Source of the DNA: Dillenia suffruticosa
Lineage: Eukaryota; Streptophyta; Magnoliopsida; Dilleniales; Dilleniaceae
Direction of reading: 5' to 3'
DNA: 64,000 bases
Assembly (NCBI GenBank): GCA_033439265.1
Contig: JAVTVX010000012.1
Span: forward strand, 2,841,001-2,905,000
Shown: piece by piece, positions 22,250-33,852 of the stretch
How positions within the stretch are numbered: the first letter of the stretch is position 1
Layout: each line of letters opens with the position of its first letter
Notes under the pieces: model-generated
Database searches by the model: none
Seen by the model: the letters and a program-made list of their open reading frames with translations, nothing else
Told to the model about the DNA's origin: nothing
Position numbers and translations under genes: made by a program

Positions 22250-25200
22250 CTGCAAGAAAAGGAAAAAAAAAAAAGGAAAAAAAAAAAAAAAAACGCAAGT
22301 GAACCACGAAGTTTATCATAATAGAAGGGCATGCGATTGTTTGTTCTTCCAAATAAGGTTATTCTACAATTTCCATAGATATCGACATTTTTAGAGTTTG
22401 TAATAAGTGGATCCCCATCCAACGGTTACCCTTTTTAAGATGGAAAGGTGAAATGATTTGGAGATCATTAGGTGAAGATCTAATAATCATAAATTCATAA
22501 GTATCAATATTCATGAAAATTATAGAAATATCCTAAAACAACAGAGTTTTTTAGTGATTAAAAAAATAGTTTTTCATTTTTTTGATGTCCTTAAATATTT
22601 ACTAATATCATGTTTCTTAGAAGGGTTTCAAATATTAGATTTTTTTTGGTATCTCGGTAAAACCACCGTTCAGTATCCGAGATTTCATCCAATCTGTACA
22701 GATCTGCTGTCAGACACTTTTTCGGGGGATCTCCTAACATGATTTTTTCTATTTTCATGCCAAGTCAAATTCGGACAGGGGTCTCAACGCCCTTCACGCT
22801 GAGTCAACCAAACATCGATAGAGTTTCAGATATTAGATATGTAAATAACAATGTGACTCACCAATATGTTGCGAGTTCAATTCCACTTTTATGAGTATCT
22901 TGATCTTAGGTTTAATATTTTCCATATACATGTCAATCTTTCAAGTATATTTGAAATTTGAATTAAACAAAACCTAATATAAAGCGAAACTATATATATA
23001 TACATGATTTTCAATTTCAATTTGTAATACTTTGTCTTTTTAAATATTCCCACGGAACTCAGTTTTAAATGTAAACAGAAAAAAATATTAATTTCTATAC
23101 AAATATTTAATTTGTATTAAGTATACAAAAGTGATACAAACCTTTATAGAATTTTTGATTTTGACAAACAATTGAATACTTTGATTTTGTCTCCACAATG
23201 TTTGGTGTGAGGGTCGAGGGGCTTTATCATAAACAGGTAATTTTGAAGATTACTTGGATCAAAGAAATAATTAGAAAGAATAATGATTGGCACAGGGTTT
23301 TGAGTGCTTGAATGTCTCTTCCATGCCTCCCATTTTATGGGTATCGAAGGCAATTTTCGGAATTTTACTTTGTTTTACATCTTTGGTTATGGAATTAGGT
23401 GATATAAGATCTTCTCAAACTAGTGTTAGTATCTTTTGTTCTTGTCTTTCTCGGACCAGATGACCTTATTTGGCTTAAGAATAGATTAGACACCTGAACT
23501 TTCCTTAATCTAATGGGTTGATTTGACAGCAATTTGGCGTGGTTAAGATGGTTCAAAATTTTTGGATACCTCAAATTTTTTTGAAAGAAAAAAAGAAAAA
23601 GAAAATAAGATTTAATATTAGAGTAAAATTAAAAAAGATTTAGTGAACCATCATCAATATTATAATTCACGCTTCAAAATTGCATTTGCCTTAACAAGGG
23701 AAAAATCTCGTTAGTGTTCCTAAAGAGATAGTCCGGTGATCACAATTCCCCTCCCTAACCCCATAATCGGGTTCGAATCTCATGTAAAAAAAAAAAAAAA
23801 TCTCATTAGTTCTTGAAAACTATATTAAAGAATTTTATTTCACAATATACTAATAAATTTAATTTTAGGTGGGCCCTAGTGACATGAATAGGCTTGGGTT
23901 GAAATCTTAATGGAAAGCCCAGCTTAGCAAGGCCCCAAAGTGATTTCTAGGCTGAGCTCAGATCTAAAATTTGTCATGAGCCCTCTGTAGGCCCAGCCTT
24001 GAGGTGGTGTCCGGGTTGTGTGGGGCTGGTCCAGGGTTTGAAACCCCACAAAGAGGTCAGGGCTAGACCCAGCCTCTTTGAAGCCCAAGCCCGGCCTTAT
24101 ACAAGTACCCTAAAAGCTCAAGCCTATTTCTGTAATATTGTAGTACTATTTTAAAAAAATTTTTAATGAATATATTTTCTGCTACACAACTACTCGCTTG
24201 TTTGGATCAACGGCTCCCAAATCGTGATTCATTTTTTTTGATATCATGATTTGGCCACCATTCAATATTTAGAATTTCGTTTCAACTAATCTAGATCGAT
24301 CACTGCAGAGCCCATTTTATGGGAGTAGGTCTCCCAACATTGTTTTTTCCGTACTCAGGGAGAGTCAAAATCCCGACTTGATTAAGAGACGAAAGTGCCT
24401 ATCCCACCTAAGCCAATAAATGTATTTTTATTCAATTTTTTTTTTGATACAAGGAGATGTAACCAAGCGGCATCAAGTCGAGGAAAGGATGTTGAAAGTG
24501 GAGAGAGTCTATCGCTTGAGCTGTTTCTGAGAGACGTATTCTTATTCATTCTTTGTAAAGGAGCAACAAAATTTGAATAAAGGAATCTTGCTATGAAGTA
24601 TAAAAGAATATTTTAATATATATATATATATATATATTTGGTAAAGAAGAACATTTTAATATTGCCTCATTTGCCAAACTTCTATAGGTGTAGAAGTCAG
24701 ACACTTTACTCCTTTAATTATATGCCTTGACTTCGAGCCATGAGAGTGGAGAAACAGAATTTGGAAGAGACAATCCCTTAATAGGCCCCACAGTATTCAG
24801 ATTGGATTATTTGGGTAAAATCTAAGTAAAATTCACTTACACCAAATATATATATATATATATATATATATACACCGAACTGGGCTGTATTACATATAGG
24901 CAAACCCAAAATTTCTATGGGCCTATTTGTTGGGGTCCATGCCCAACACCTATGGGCTTCTTTTTGTGCCAAGGTCCTATTTTTAGGGCCTAGTAGCCCA
25001 GCTCAGATCTAATTAAATCCATGTTCAGGCCCAAGACCTGGCCCAGAAATTCACCAGCCTTTTGACGTGGCAGGAATTTAACAGAATTTTTTTTTTCGTC
25101 TCTCTCACCGCTATCATCCGGAGTCATATACCGATTATGTTCGCAGGGGACCTATTTACAATGTGTATGGCAATATGATGGGAAAGGGAGGTAAAGAGAA

Positions 25201-28200
25201 AGAAGGGAAAGGATGGAAAAGGGAAAGAAAAGGATGTAAAATTAAAAACTATGTTTAACAGTAAAATATGTGACGAAAAAAAAGGAAAAAAATAAAAAAT
25301 CATGTTTGATTAGATAATAAAAATGAGAGAATATAATTAAAAATTATATAAATTTATTGTTTTATCCGTATTTACAATTTTAAAAAATAATCCATTCTCT
25401 TCAAAATCCATCAATTTGATAGAATTGAAAAATTGATTTCAGAGGAGAAACCCTCCAAAACCTTTCCCTCCAATTAGTTAGTTTGCCAAACATGGTTGGC
25501 TTCTTTAAATACTCTCTTTTTTTTTTTTTTTTTTTCCATTTTTCATTAAAACCCTTCGTCCAAACGAGCTGTTACATTGCTTGGCAAACTAGGAAAAGAA
25601 GGGAAAAGGAAGGAAAGGAATGTAAAATATAAAAAACTGACAACAAAATATGTGATGGGAAAGAGAAGAAAAGGGAAATAAAATAAAAAATCATTTTTGT
25701 TTAGACGAGAGAAAGAGAAAATATAATAAAAAAGTATACAAATTTAATGTTTTATTTTTTTTTTTATTTTTATTAGATTTTTAAAATAAAAAATATAAAA
25801 ATAAATTTAGTATTTATAATTTTAAAAGGAAATCTTTCCTCTCTAAAATCTATGGATTCAGTAGAATTGAAAAATTGGATTTATAGGGTTTCATAGAAAC
25901 CCTTCAAAACCTTTCACTTTAATTAATTGTTTTGTCAAATATGGATTCTTTAAAAACCCTTCATTTTTTTTTTCATCAAAACTCTCCGTCTAAATGGATG
26001 GTCAGGCAACATTCTTTTTAATATAATTTTTTATATTTCTAAATTTTGAATTCCAACACCCTTCTCCACTGAGTCTAATAAATTTAACTGACCTTCAATT
26101 TAACCCAAGGAAAAAGAAAAGTCTAACCCTTGTTGTGCCGCTTTTGACTCTTTCAATGACAAAAATGAACAACCTTTGACAAATATGTGCAAGATTTTTG
26201 GATTTTTGGATTTTTTTTTTCCAGAATTTCATGCCAAGGACTTGGTATTTGATGCGCGCATGGTACAACTCAATTTTGATACATGTGGTCAGAGTTCTGT
26301 TGGATTATATAGGTATATAAAAATCAACGAACGGTGGTATAAATGGATAGGGACGTTTTCATCTCTTAATCAAATGGGGATTCAAAGCCTGACATGGGCA
26401 TGAAAAACCCTTTATTGGGAGACCCACCCCCACAAAAGTGAGTCCCATAACCGATCGATCTTGAATAGTCGGGATGAATTTTCGAATATCGGACGATAAT
26501 TAAATCAAGATACCAAAAAAAAAATATACACATATATATGTAGTACTCATACAATACAATGTAACACAAGCTTAATAAATCTTGTTTATATCAAGGGTTT
26601 CACAAGTCATTCATTGGTCCGTTTCACGTCCGATGAAAGAACATGGATTTTTTCACCAAAAAAAAAGAAAAAGAACATGGATTTAGCGCTTTCGTTAGAA
26701 TTGAATATTTTGGAATAGTTGTATGTCTACAACTTGAACCAAAAAAAAAAAAAAAACATTTTAATATGTTTGGAAAAAACGATGGGGAATCATGAATTAG
26801 CCACAATGTCTACTAGGATGGATATGAGTTTCACAATTTAAGATTTTATTCTTTTGGAAACGGCCATAAAATATTTATGACTTTAAATACTCAAATTGAT
26901 ATACTAAAGAGTTTTCCGATGTAATATATCAGTGAAAATAATAATAATAATAATTATTATTCTATAAAAAAGATCTTTTTTCTATTAAATGTTTTAATAT
27001 AAACTCCTGTGGAACCCATTAATAATTAATACTTTTTATACATCTTGTGATATTTAGTTAAAATATATGATAACAAAAATATAATTATATTTGATAATCA
27101 CCTCTCTTTCCCTCTCCCTTTTTTGTTTGATAAAGCGGAAAGGAGAGCTCGAGGCATTGGCTCCGGGAGTGGAGAGTTTCGCCACGGCGGTTCTGATGGT
27201 TGAGGAGCGTAGGACGGACCTTGCTGAGGCGACGGTAGCCATTTTCCCTCTCCCTTTGTGGACTCGCTCAATCTCCTCTTTACTTCATCCTCGTTAGAAG
27301 ACGGTGAGAATAAGGTAAAATGAGAGAAAAATGAAAGATTAATGATTTTTTTTCTCATAAACAGCTCAAGTGATAAAAACTCCCCACATTCGTTCTCTCT
27401 TTTCTGAGTTGATCTCATTTGATTACATCTCCTTGTACCAAAAAAAGAAAAGAAAAGAAAGATCAAATGATTTATGAATAAGATTCATAATTAATGATTT
27501 AATGGCCCTTCTAAAAGGAAATCATTAATTCTAGAAAGACCGAGTTTCAGAAAATTGGTTCATAAATCCAATTTGTTCCTATTAATGTGAAAGCATTTAT
27601 TGGTGATCTATGCAAGTAAACAGGGGCCAATTAACATTAATGTGAACATCCTTAATTCTGTTTTGACTATGAATCGCACCATTAAATCATATGACATAAT
27701 CAAAATCACTACATTTTTAAACCATAATTAACATATTTTTAGGAGTGAGCCGTTTTCGTTTGCTACTTTTTACCAAGAGGCAACAACATTTTTACCATAA
27801 TTAACAAATAATAAATACTGAAAATTGAAAAATTGAAAAGTTTCTCAAGTGGGATTTAATTATTCCAACCATATTCCATCCACCTCCTTAGAATTACTAC
27901 ATTTTCTTTTCTTCTTCTTTTTTTTTTTTTTGGAGATGTCACCATAGCTTCTACTTTTAAGCTAATCCACAGATCTATCAATTACTAATGCCTTGATAGG
28001 ATAAATTCTCTACTTCAATTTTATACTATAATTAACGTTTTTAAGGAGTGAGTCATTTTCCTTTGGCTAAAGTCTTCATGTCTACCCCATTTATGAATTT
28101 CAAGTCAAATATAAGTAGTTCTTTGTATTCTCCCAAATCCATCGTGTGCTGTCTCTCTCTTCTTTCCTTACCTTAATCACTCACAAAGCAACACACAGTG

Positions 28201-28213
28201 TCTGAACTTTTCC
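22250..28213. other. Repeat-rich spacer between GGT and transporter genes
   Basis: No convincing gene. The first bases (22250-22294) are a polypyrimidine tract on the minus strand that probably ends a GGT intron. A possible N-terminal GGT exon lies upstream to about 22422. The rest holds decayed repeats: a family copy at 22640-22790, 24230-24380 and (inverted) 26405-26525; an inverted pair at 24436-24560 and 27345-27446; a direct repeat of about 420 bp at 25170-26005; TA microsatellites near 24618-24640 and 24847-24873; and a possible SINE tail at 23720-23800. An 86-bp T-rich stretch before 28214 is the leader of the next gene. Confidence 0.6.
25170..26005. repeat. Direct tandem repeat, about 420 bp per unit
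   Basis: Unit one (about 25170-25575) and unit two (about 25580-26005) share the same order of blocks: an AAAGGGA-rich start, a 'TATGTGA' block, AT-rich middle, 'TAGAATTGAAAAATTG', 'CCTTTCCCTCC/CCTTTCACTTT', 'GCCAAACATGG/GTCAAATATGG' and a T-rich end before 'CTCCGTC/CTTCGTC'. Divergence is considerable. The units look like a non-autonomous element of unknown class; no coding sequence is seen. Confidence 0.6.
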
Positions 28214-30225
28214 ATGGCTTCAAGTTTGCCAAGTTTTCTCCATGGTCTAAAGCCATTTGTGTTAATGGTGATAGCCCGACTTATATATGCCGGATCAAAT
28301 ATTCTGATTAAGGTGTCTGTAAATCAAGGGATGAACATGAGGATTTTACTTGCTTACAGATACATTTTTGCAACGGGTTGTATTGCTCCGATTGCATTTT
28401 TCTTAGAAAGGTGATCTCTTGATTTTTTTTTTTATGAACATATTATGGTTTTTAGAATCTCATTTGAATTTTTCTTTTTAAATCCTTTTCCCTCTAAATA
28501 TCAGGAGGGAAAGACCAAGGATTACATGGATTATTGGTTTTCAAGCTTTTCTTTCTGGATTATTTGGGTACGTATAATCACAGTCATTCATTGGTGAACA
28601 AGAATAAAAGTATTCGACAAGCCTAGTATACTTTTTTCTTTTTTTTTTTAAAAAATAATCTTAACTATTATTTCATAGATGGGTTTTTTTTTTTTTTTTT
28701 TTTTTTGCTTCTATTTTAGGGCATCACTTGCGGAGAATTTGGTGATGGAGAGTCTGTCTAATACCTCTGCAACACTTTGCACCGCAGTTGCTAATCTCGT
28801 ACCCGCAATTACATTTCTCTTGGCTATTATATTTAGGTAAATTCTTCATTTGTTTTGCATTTTTTAATAGTTTTATGATGAATTTATTGCAGTTCTAATA
28901 GCTACAATATATATGTATTTCTTTTGCTTCTAGAAAGGAAACAAATTCATTCTCCATCAACAAAAATAGGGAAATTCTTATTTTTATACACTGAAAATAA
29001 ATTTAATAAGTGAGGTCGTATGAACAAGATAAGACATCAAAACTCTTACTTTATATTTTGTGACATTTAATATTAAACTATATAATGGGAGTTATATTAG
29101 TAATTATCTTTTGCTACTCTATTTCAATATCAGATCTATTAAAACAAATTTCTTATGGATTAATATTTTGGTTTAATCTATAATTTTTTCTTTTAATTTT
29201 TTTAATAACATTGAACTAACAAATATCGTTTTTAGTCTTCAGACTTGAGAGGCTGGAGATCAAAAAATTGACGGGTCAGGCCAAGATTTTGGGCACTATT
29301 TTGGGTATAGTCGGAGCAATGCTGCTCACATTTTACAAAGGGCCTGAAATTGGTCACGGGTTAACTCATTTCGATTCCTTCAAAGATAATGAAAAAACCC
29401 AATCGTACCCGATTCACGGTAATCAAGTATTAGGTGCTTTGTTTGCCATAGGATTTTGCATCTCAGCCGCAGTTTGGTTGATAATACAGGTATTGATTCT
29501 CTTGTTTAACTAAAAAGTATGATTTTTAATTTGATAAACTAAAAATTAATGCTTTTTTTTGGGGGGGGGGGATTGGGTTTGTTGATAGACTAAGATGAGC
29601 AAGCGGTATCCTTGCAAATACTCGAGTACTGCCCTCATGTGTGCTTCGGCAGCAGTCCAGTCTGTGGTCTACGCTCTTTGCAGGGAGAGAGATTGGTCTG
29701 CATGGAAGCTGCATTTTAATATTGGCCTTTTCACTGTCATTTATACGGTAAAAAAGAAAAGAAAAAAGATCTCCATCTTCATTATATATACACATTCTCC
29801 TAAATGAGAAAAATAGAGTGATGGATATGTGCAGGGTGTGTTTGCTTCGGGATTAATGGTTGCGGTGATAGCATGGTGCGTAAGAGTTAAAGGGCCACTA
29901 TACGTCTCAAACTTTAGTCCTCTTACTTTAATTTTCGTGGGAGTGGCAGAGTTGATATTCCTCTATGAAAAACTTTACCTTGGAAGGTAATTAATTCTTT
30001 ATTTTTCCAATTACATTAACATATTTTATATTTATATTAATAAGACAAATATATAATTTAATTTAAATATGTAACAGTATATTAGGAGCAATAGTTATCG
30101 TGATTGGCTTGTATTTCGTTCTATGGGGAAAGGCTAAGAGTCTAAAGGCACAATCTAATGCAACTACATCTACACTCTCTGCGGGGTCTCAAGAGCTCAA
30201 GACATCTTTTGAAACTGATGTCTAG
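28214..30225 (+). CDS. WAT1-related (nodulin MtN21/EamA) transporter, complete
   Basis: Predicted multi-pass membrane transporter of the plant drug/metabolite (EamA) family; relatives move auxin, amino acids or other small metabolites across tonoplast or plasma membrane, but the substrate here cannot be told. Seven exons: 28214-28410, 28505-28567, 28720-28836, 29243-29489, 29589-29747, 29835-29986 and 30078-30225, all GT-AG and in phase, giving 360 residues, near the usual 350-400. Hydrophobic segments are distributed over the protein in two EamA halves, and the C-terminal 'GAIVIVIGLYFVLWGKAK' is typical of WAT1 proteins. The start is MASSLPSFL, the first ATG after the leader. A decayed tandem copy follows at once. 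Confidence 0.93.
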
Positions 30226-30243
30226 TGAGTTTTTTACTTTCTA

Positions 30244-30278
<35 letters not shown>

Positions 30279-30394
30279 GGTTAATGGTAATTTCATGTGA
30301 AGAGACTTGAAGTCAATATAAATTGACTATGTAAATGTTAGTCGAACAGTGAGATTATCTTTAATATTTTATTAATTGCATGAGGCATTTGCAC

Positions 30395-32069
30395 TATGAC
30401 ACCAAAAACTCTTACATTAATATCGGATCTATTTAAACAAATGTCTTATAGATTAAAGATTTGGTTTAATCTATAATTTTTTCTTTTAAGTTTTTTAATA
30501 AAATTGAACTAACAAATATTACTTTAGTTTTCGGACTTGAGAGGTTGGACAGGCCGTATTTTGGGAATAGGTGAAGCAATGTTGCTCACATTTTACAAAG
30601 GGCCCGAAATCGGTTATGAGTTAACGTGTTTTAATTTCTTCAAACATAGTGAAAAGATCCAATCATACAAGATTCATGGTAATCAAGTATTAGGTGCTTT
30701 GTTTACCGTAGAATTTTGCATCTCAGTAGCATTTTGATTGATAATATAGGTATTGATTCTCTTGTTTAGATGAAAAATATGATTTGTAATCTAATTTTTA
30801 TAATTATTTTGTTAAATTTGTCCCTTAAACTCTTATTTCAATGTTCAATTTTTATAAGATACTCTAAACAATAAAATTTGATAAACTAAAAACTACTGCT
30901 TTTTGTTTTTTTTGGGGGGGGGGGTGTTTGGGTTTGTTGATAGACTAAGATGGGTATCCTTGCAAATTCTCGAGTACTGCCCTCATGTGTGCCTCGGAAG
31001 CAGTCTGGTCTGTGGTGTACGCTCTTTGCAGTATTGGATTTAATCGCACATGCGAAAGCGTGAAAATAAATTGAATCAGAATTTTCGAGATAAATACCTC
31101 TATTGGGCGGTCTCCAAAATCCACCGTGTCGCGATGTCCCTCGAACGGATCGCACGGTCGGATGGTGATCACGCAATCGAACCACCACCTCAAATCCACG
31201 ACGCCTCAAGCCTCGTGTCCGGTGAATCGTCTGACGATGGGAGATTTTCCTACGCGAAAATCTCCATCCCTCTCTCTATTCTCTCTCTAGAGAATATGTG
31301 CAAAACCCTAGCCATCTCCACCATTGTTACTGTTCACGCCACAAGGAAGGAGAGGCTTCTCTTCACATGGTATCCTCTTTTTTTTTTGCTTAATTAGGTT
31401 TTATTAGGGAGTTACACATTTGATGGTTAATCGGTAATCAATAATGGGAGTTACCCCATTATCTTTTTCTTACCAAAATGCCCCACAATGGGCATAAATA
31501 ACCAATATGCAGGGAGAGAGATTGCATTTTAACATCGGCCTTTTCACTGTCATTTATACGGTAAAAAGAACAAAAAAGAAAAAAAGATCTCCATCTTCAT
31601 TATATATATATTCTCCTAAATGAGAAAACTTGAGTAATGGATGTGTGCAGAGTGTGTTAGCTTCGGGATTAATGGTTGCGGTGATAGCATGATGCGTAAG
31701 AGTTAAGGGGCCACTATACGTCTCCAACTTTAGTCCACTTACTTTAATTTTCGTGGGAGTGGCAGAGTTGATAATCCTCAATGAAAAATCTACCGTGGAA
31801 GGTAATTAATTTTTTATTTTCCAATTACATTAACATATATATCTATTTACATTAATAATACAAATATATAATTTAATTTAAATATCTGACAGTATATCAG
31901 GAGCAATAGTTGTTGGGATTGGCTTGTATTTCGTTCCATGGGGGAAGACTAATTGTCTGAAGGCACAATCCAATGCAACTCCATCTACGCCCTTTGAGGG
32001 GTCTCAAGAGCTCAAGATATCTTTTGATGCCCCATCATTAACTGATATTGTCGAGTGCACTTTTCAATT

Positions 32070-32100
<31 letters not shown>

Positions 32101-32215
32101 TAAATAATAATTTCATGAGAGGAGGTTTGAAGTCAATATAAGTTGACTATGTAAATGTTAGTTGAATAGTGAGATTATCTTTGATATTTTATTAATTGCA
32201 TGAAGCATTTGGAAG
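30395..32215 (+). pseudogene. Partial tandem copy of the WAT1-like gene, decayed
   Basis: The copy begins in sequence matching intron 3 of the intact gene and includes exons 4 to 7 plus the 3' flank. Exon 4-like sequence (about 30531-30740) ends in TTTTGA where the parent has TTTGG. The exon 5-like part (30943-31031 and 31513-31560) is split by a solo LTR and has lost about 16 bp. Exon 6-like sequence (about 31651-31802) has TGA for the parental TGG. Exon 7-like sequence runs from about 31892. Both copies share a poly-T tract and about 110 bp of 3' flank (near 30300-30390 and 32110-32215), which fixes the duplication unit. Exons 1-3 are missing. Confidence 0.9.
31032..31507 (-). mobile_element. 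Solo LTR with TATTGG...CCAATA ends
   Basis: A 476-bp insertion in the exon 5-like part of the transporter pseudogene, flanked by TGCAG on both sides (31027-31031 and 31508-31512). Ends are 6-bp inverted repeats, TATTGG and CCAATA, so termini are TA...TA instead of TG...CA. On the minus strand the sequence looks like an LTR (leader-like CT/GA tract, end resembling copia LTR ends). No internal region, primer site or second LTR is present, hence a solo LTR left by recombination. An unrelated non-autonomous element is the alternative. Confidence 0.75.
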
Positions 32216-32375
32216 CTTTATTGTTATTATTTTCTTTTCTGGTGATGTAGCTTTAAAATTTTGATCCCATTATTTGTTGCTTGTAATTAATTATGTTCAT
32301 CTGTTTGTCATTTGGTGAAACTTTGGTTTCTAAAGTATACCCAACTCATCTACGTAATTCAACTGGCAGTCATTA

Positions 32376-32430
32376 ATTGAACACGAGGATTTTGCAACTG
32401 GTTGTATTGCTCATATCTCATTTTGTAGGA
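32376..32430 (+). pseudogene. Scrap of WAT1-like exon 1
   Basis: About 55 bp resemble the end of exon 1 of the intact transporter gene (around 28340-28400): a GAGGATTTT block, then TTTTGCAAC-GGTTGTATTGCTC. An internal deletion of about 28 bp separates them. It is too short and altered to code. Confidence 0.6.
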
Positions 32431-32439
32431 TTTGCCTAT

Positions 32440-33130
32440 TTGGTGTAGGAGACCTTTTTATTGTAGTATTTGCCTAGTTGCTATAGGAAGCTCACTGACA
32501 CAGTTGTCCAATTCTTGTATTTAACAACATTTTGCAAAACAACCATGACATGTTCCACCGGCAAGACTCATGGCCTTTCTTTTGTAGCATTTGCCCCCTT
32601 GTTTTTGGAGACGTTTGTTTAGTAGGATTTGCCTCATTGCTGTAGGAAGCTCACTGACACATTTGTCCCACTTCTGTATTTAACAAAATTCGGAAACAAG
32701 TGCGAGGCAACGGTTGATTGAGCTCATTAGTAGTAGAGAGCTCATTAGTAGGAGAGGGGGATCACCTTATTGCTATAAAAAAAGTGATATAACCAAAATG
32801 CATAATTAAGGTACCTCATGATAAAATCTTGGAGCAGGAGGAAAAAGGATCCATTTTCTTTAAAAGGTGCTTTACAAATATCTAGATACTACCAGCGATC
32901 CTCACTCCGCCGCTTGCACCCAATCACAGCTTTCAATTGTCCGTCCCATGGAAGGTGTAAAAATTATGAAATTCAATTCAATACTAGATTTGTAGTTTTC
33001 TATTATAATAAAAAAGAGTGGAAATTAATTAAAATTGGCTGGCATGGTAGAACACATTGGAGTTGGGTCTTTTAACACCATGCAGACAAATTTAAATCCT
33101 AACTTAAAAATTGACCGTTAACAATAAAGC
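32440..33130 (-). pseudogene. Displaced fragment of the GGT 3' end
   Basis: Matches GGT at 6970-7530 in the same orientation: part of the last exon, the last intron, the 46-codon exon and part of the preceding intron. Shared blocks include 'CATGGCCTTTCTTTTGTAG', 'GGTACCTCATGATAAA' and 'CTTTCAATTGTCC'. The last-exon part is internally duplicated: 'GATTTGCCT...GTAGGAAGCTCACTGACACA' type sequence occurs around 32450-32540 and again around 32610-32700. Many indels and stops preclude function. It lies next to transporter gene scraps. Confidence 0.85.
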
Positions 33131-33852
33131 ACTTTTGATAGAATCCTAACTTTTGGCAGGCATGATAGAACACATTGTCGTGCTCTTCTCGCACCCTTTT
33201 GTGGGATTTGAGGCTGCAGAGAAGACAATTAACGATGAAGCACAACAATAATAATAGGAGAGGAAGGATCTCAATATCTAAAATTTATCTCAAGAGTGTA
33301 ACGCATTAAGGGTTCCATATAGACTGCTAATTAAAGATGAGGATTGTCCATGTTTTGTATTCCCTACTCACATGAACTAATTTGTAAAGCACAATCCTAG
33401 TCCTAGCAGAATATGGATTGTCTATGACGATGACGACGACGGACTATATAAGGAAAAAATGGGGATAACCAAGGGTTGGTGTATGATTTGTTTCTCATTT
33501 GGTCCTAACAGGAACAATTAGGGGGCATTTTGTTGCTTGTGATCAGGCAGTGAAACCAACTATAGTAGTTCATCAAAGGGAAAAAGGGTATTTTCAGCAG
33601 TTTTTACTTTTAGAAAACGACTCAAAATAAAATAAAAAATAAATAAATCCAACTCTCTGCTGTAATGGAAAATTACAGCACAATCTTTCATTGCAAAAGC
33701 TACCATGTTCCTCTGGTGTGCCATTTTAAGCTATATGTTGTGTTTCATTGAAACAAAACATAGCCAAAAGAAAGAATGTCATTGGCCAGCAAATTATTGG
33801 AACAAAATCTTGATACATTTGTCAACTCAACATATTGCACAAAGCAATTTCT
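33131..33852. other. Spacer before uL15m
   Basis: No gene recognised. A short echo of the GGT-fragment flank ('GGCATGATAGAACACATTG') occurs at 33158-33177, suggesting another local duplication. The right end is probably the 3' UTR of the minus-strand uL15m gene. Confidence 0.5.

Noticed and set aside
31050-31397. 115-codon frame in the solo LTR region
   Set aside because: Lies within the LTR and has no domain; opposite strand also open by chance.
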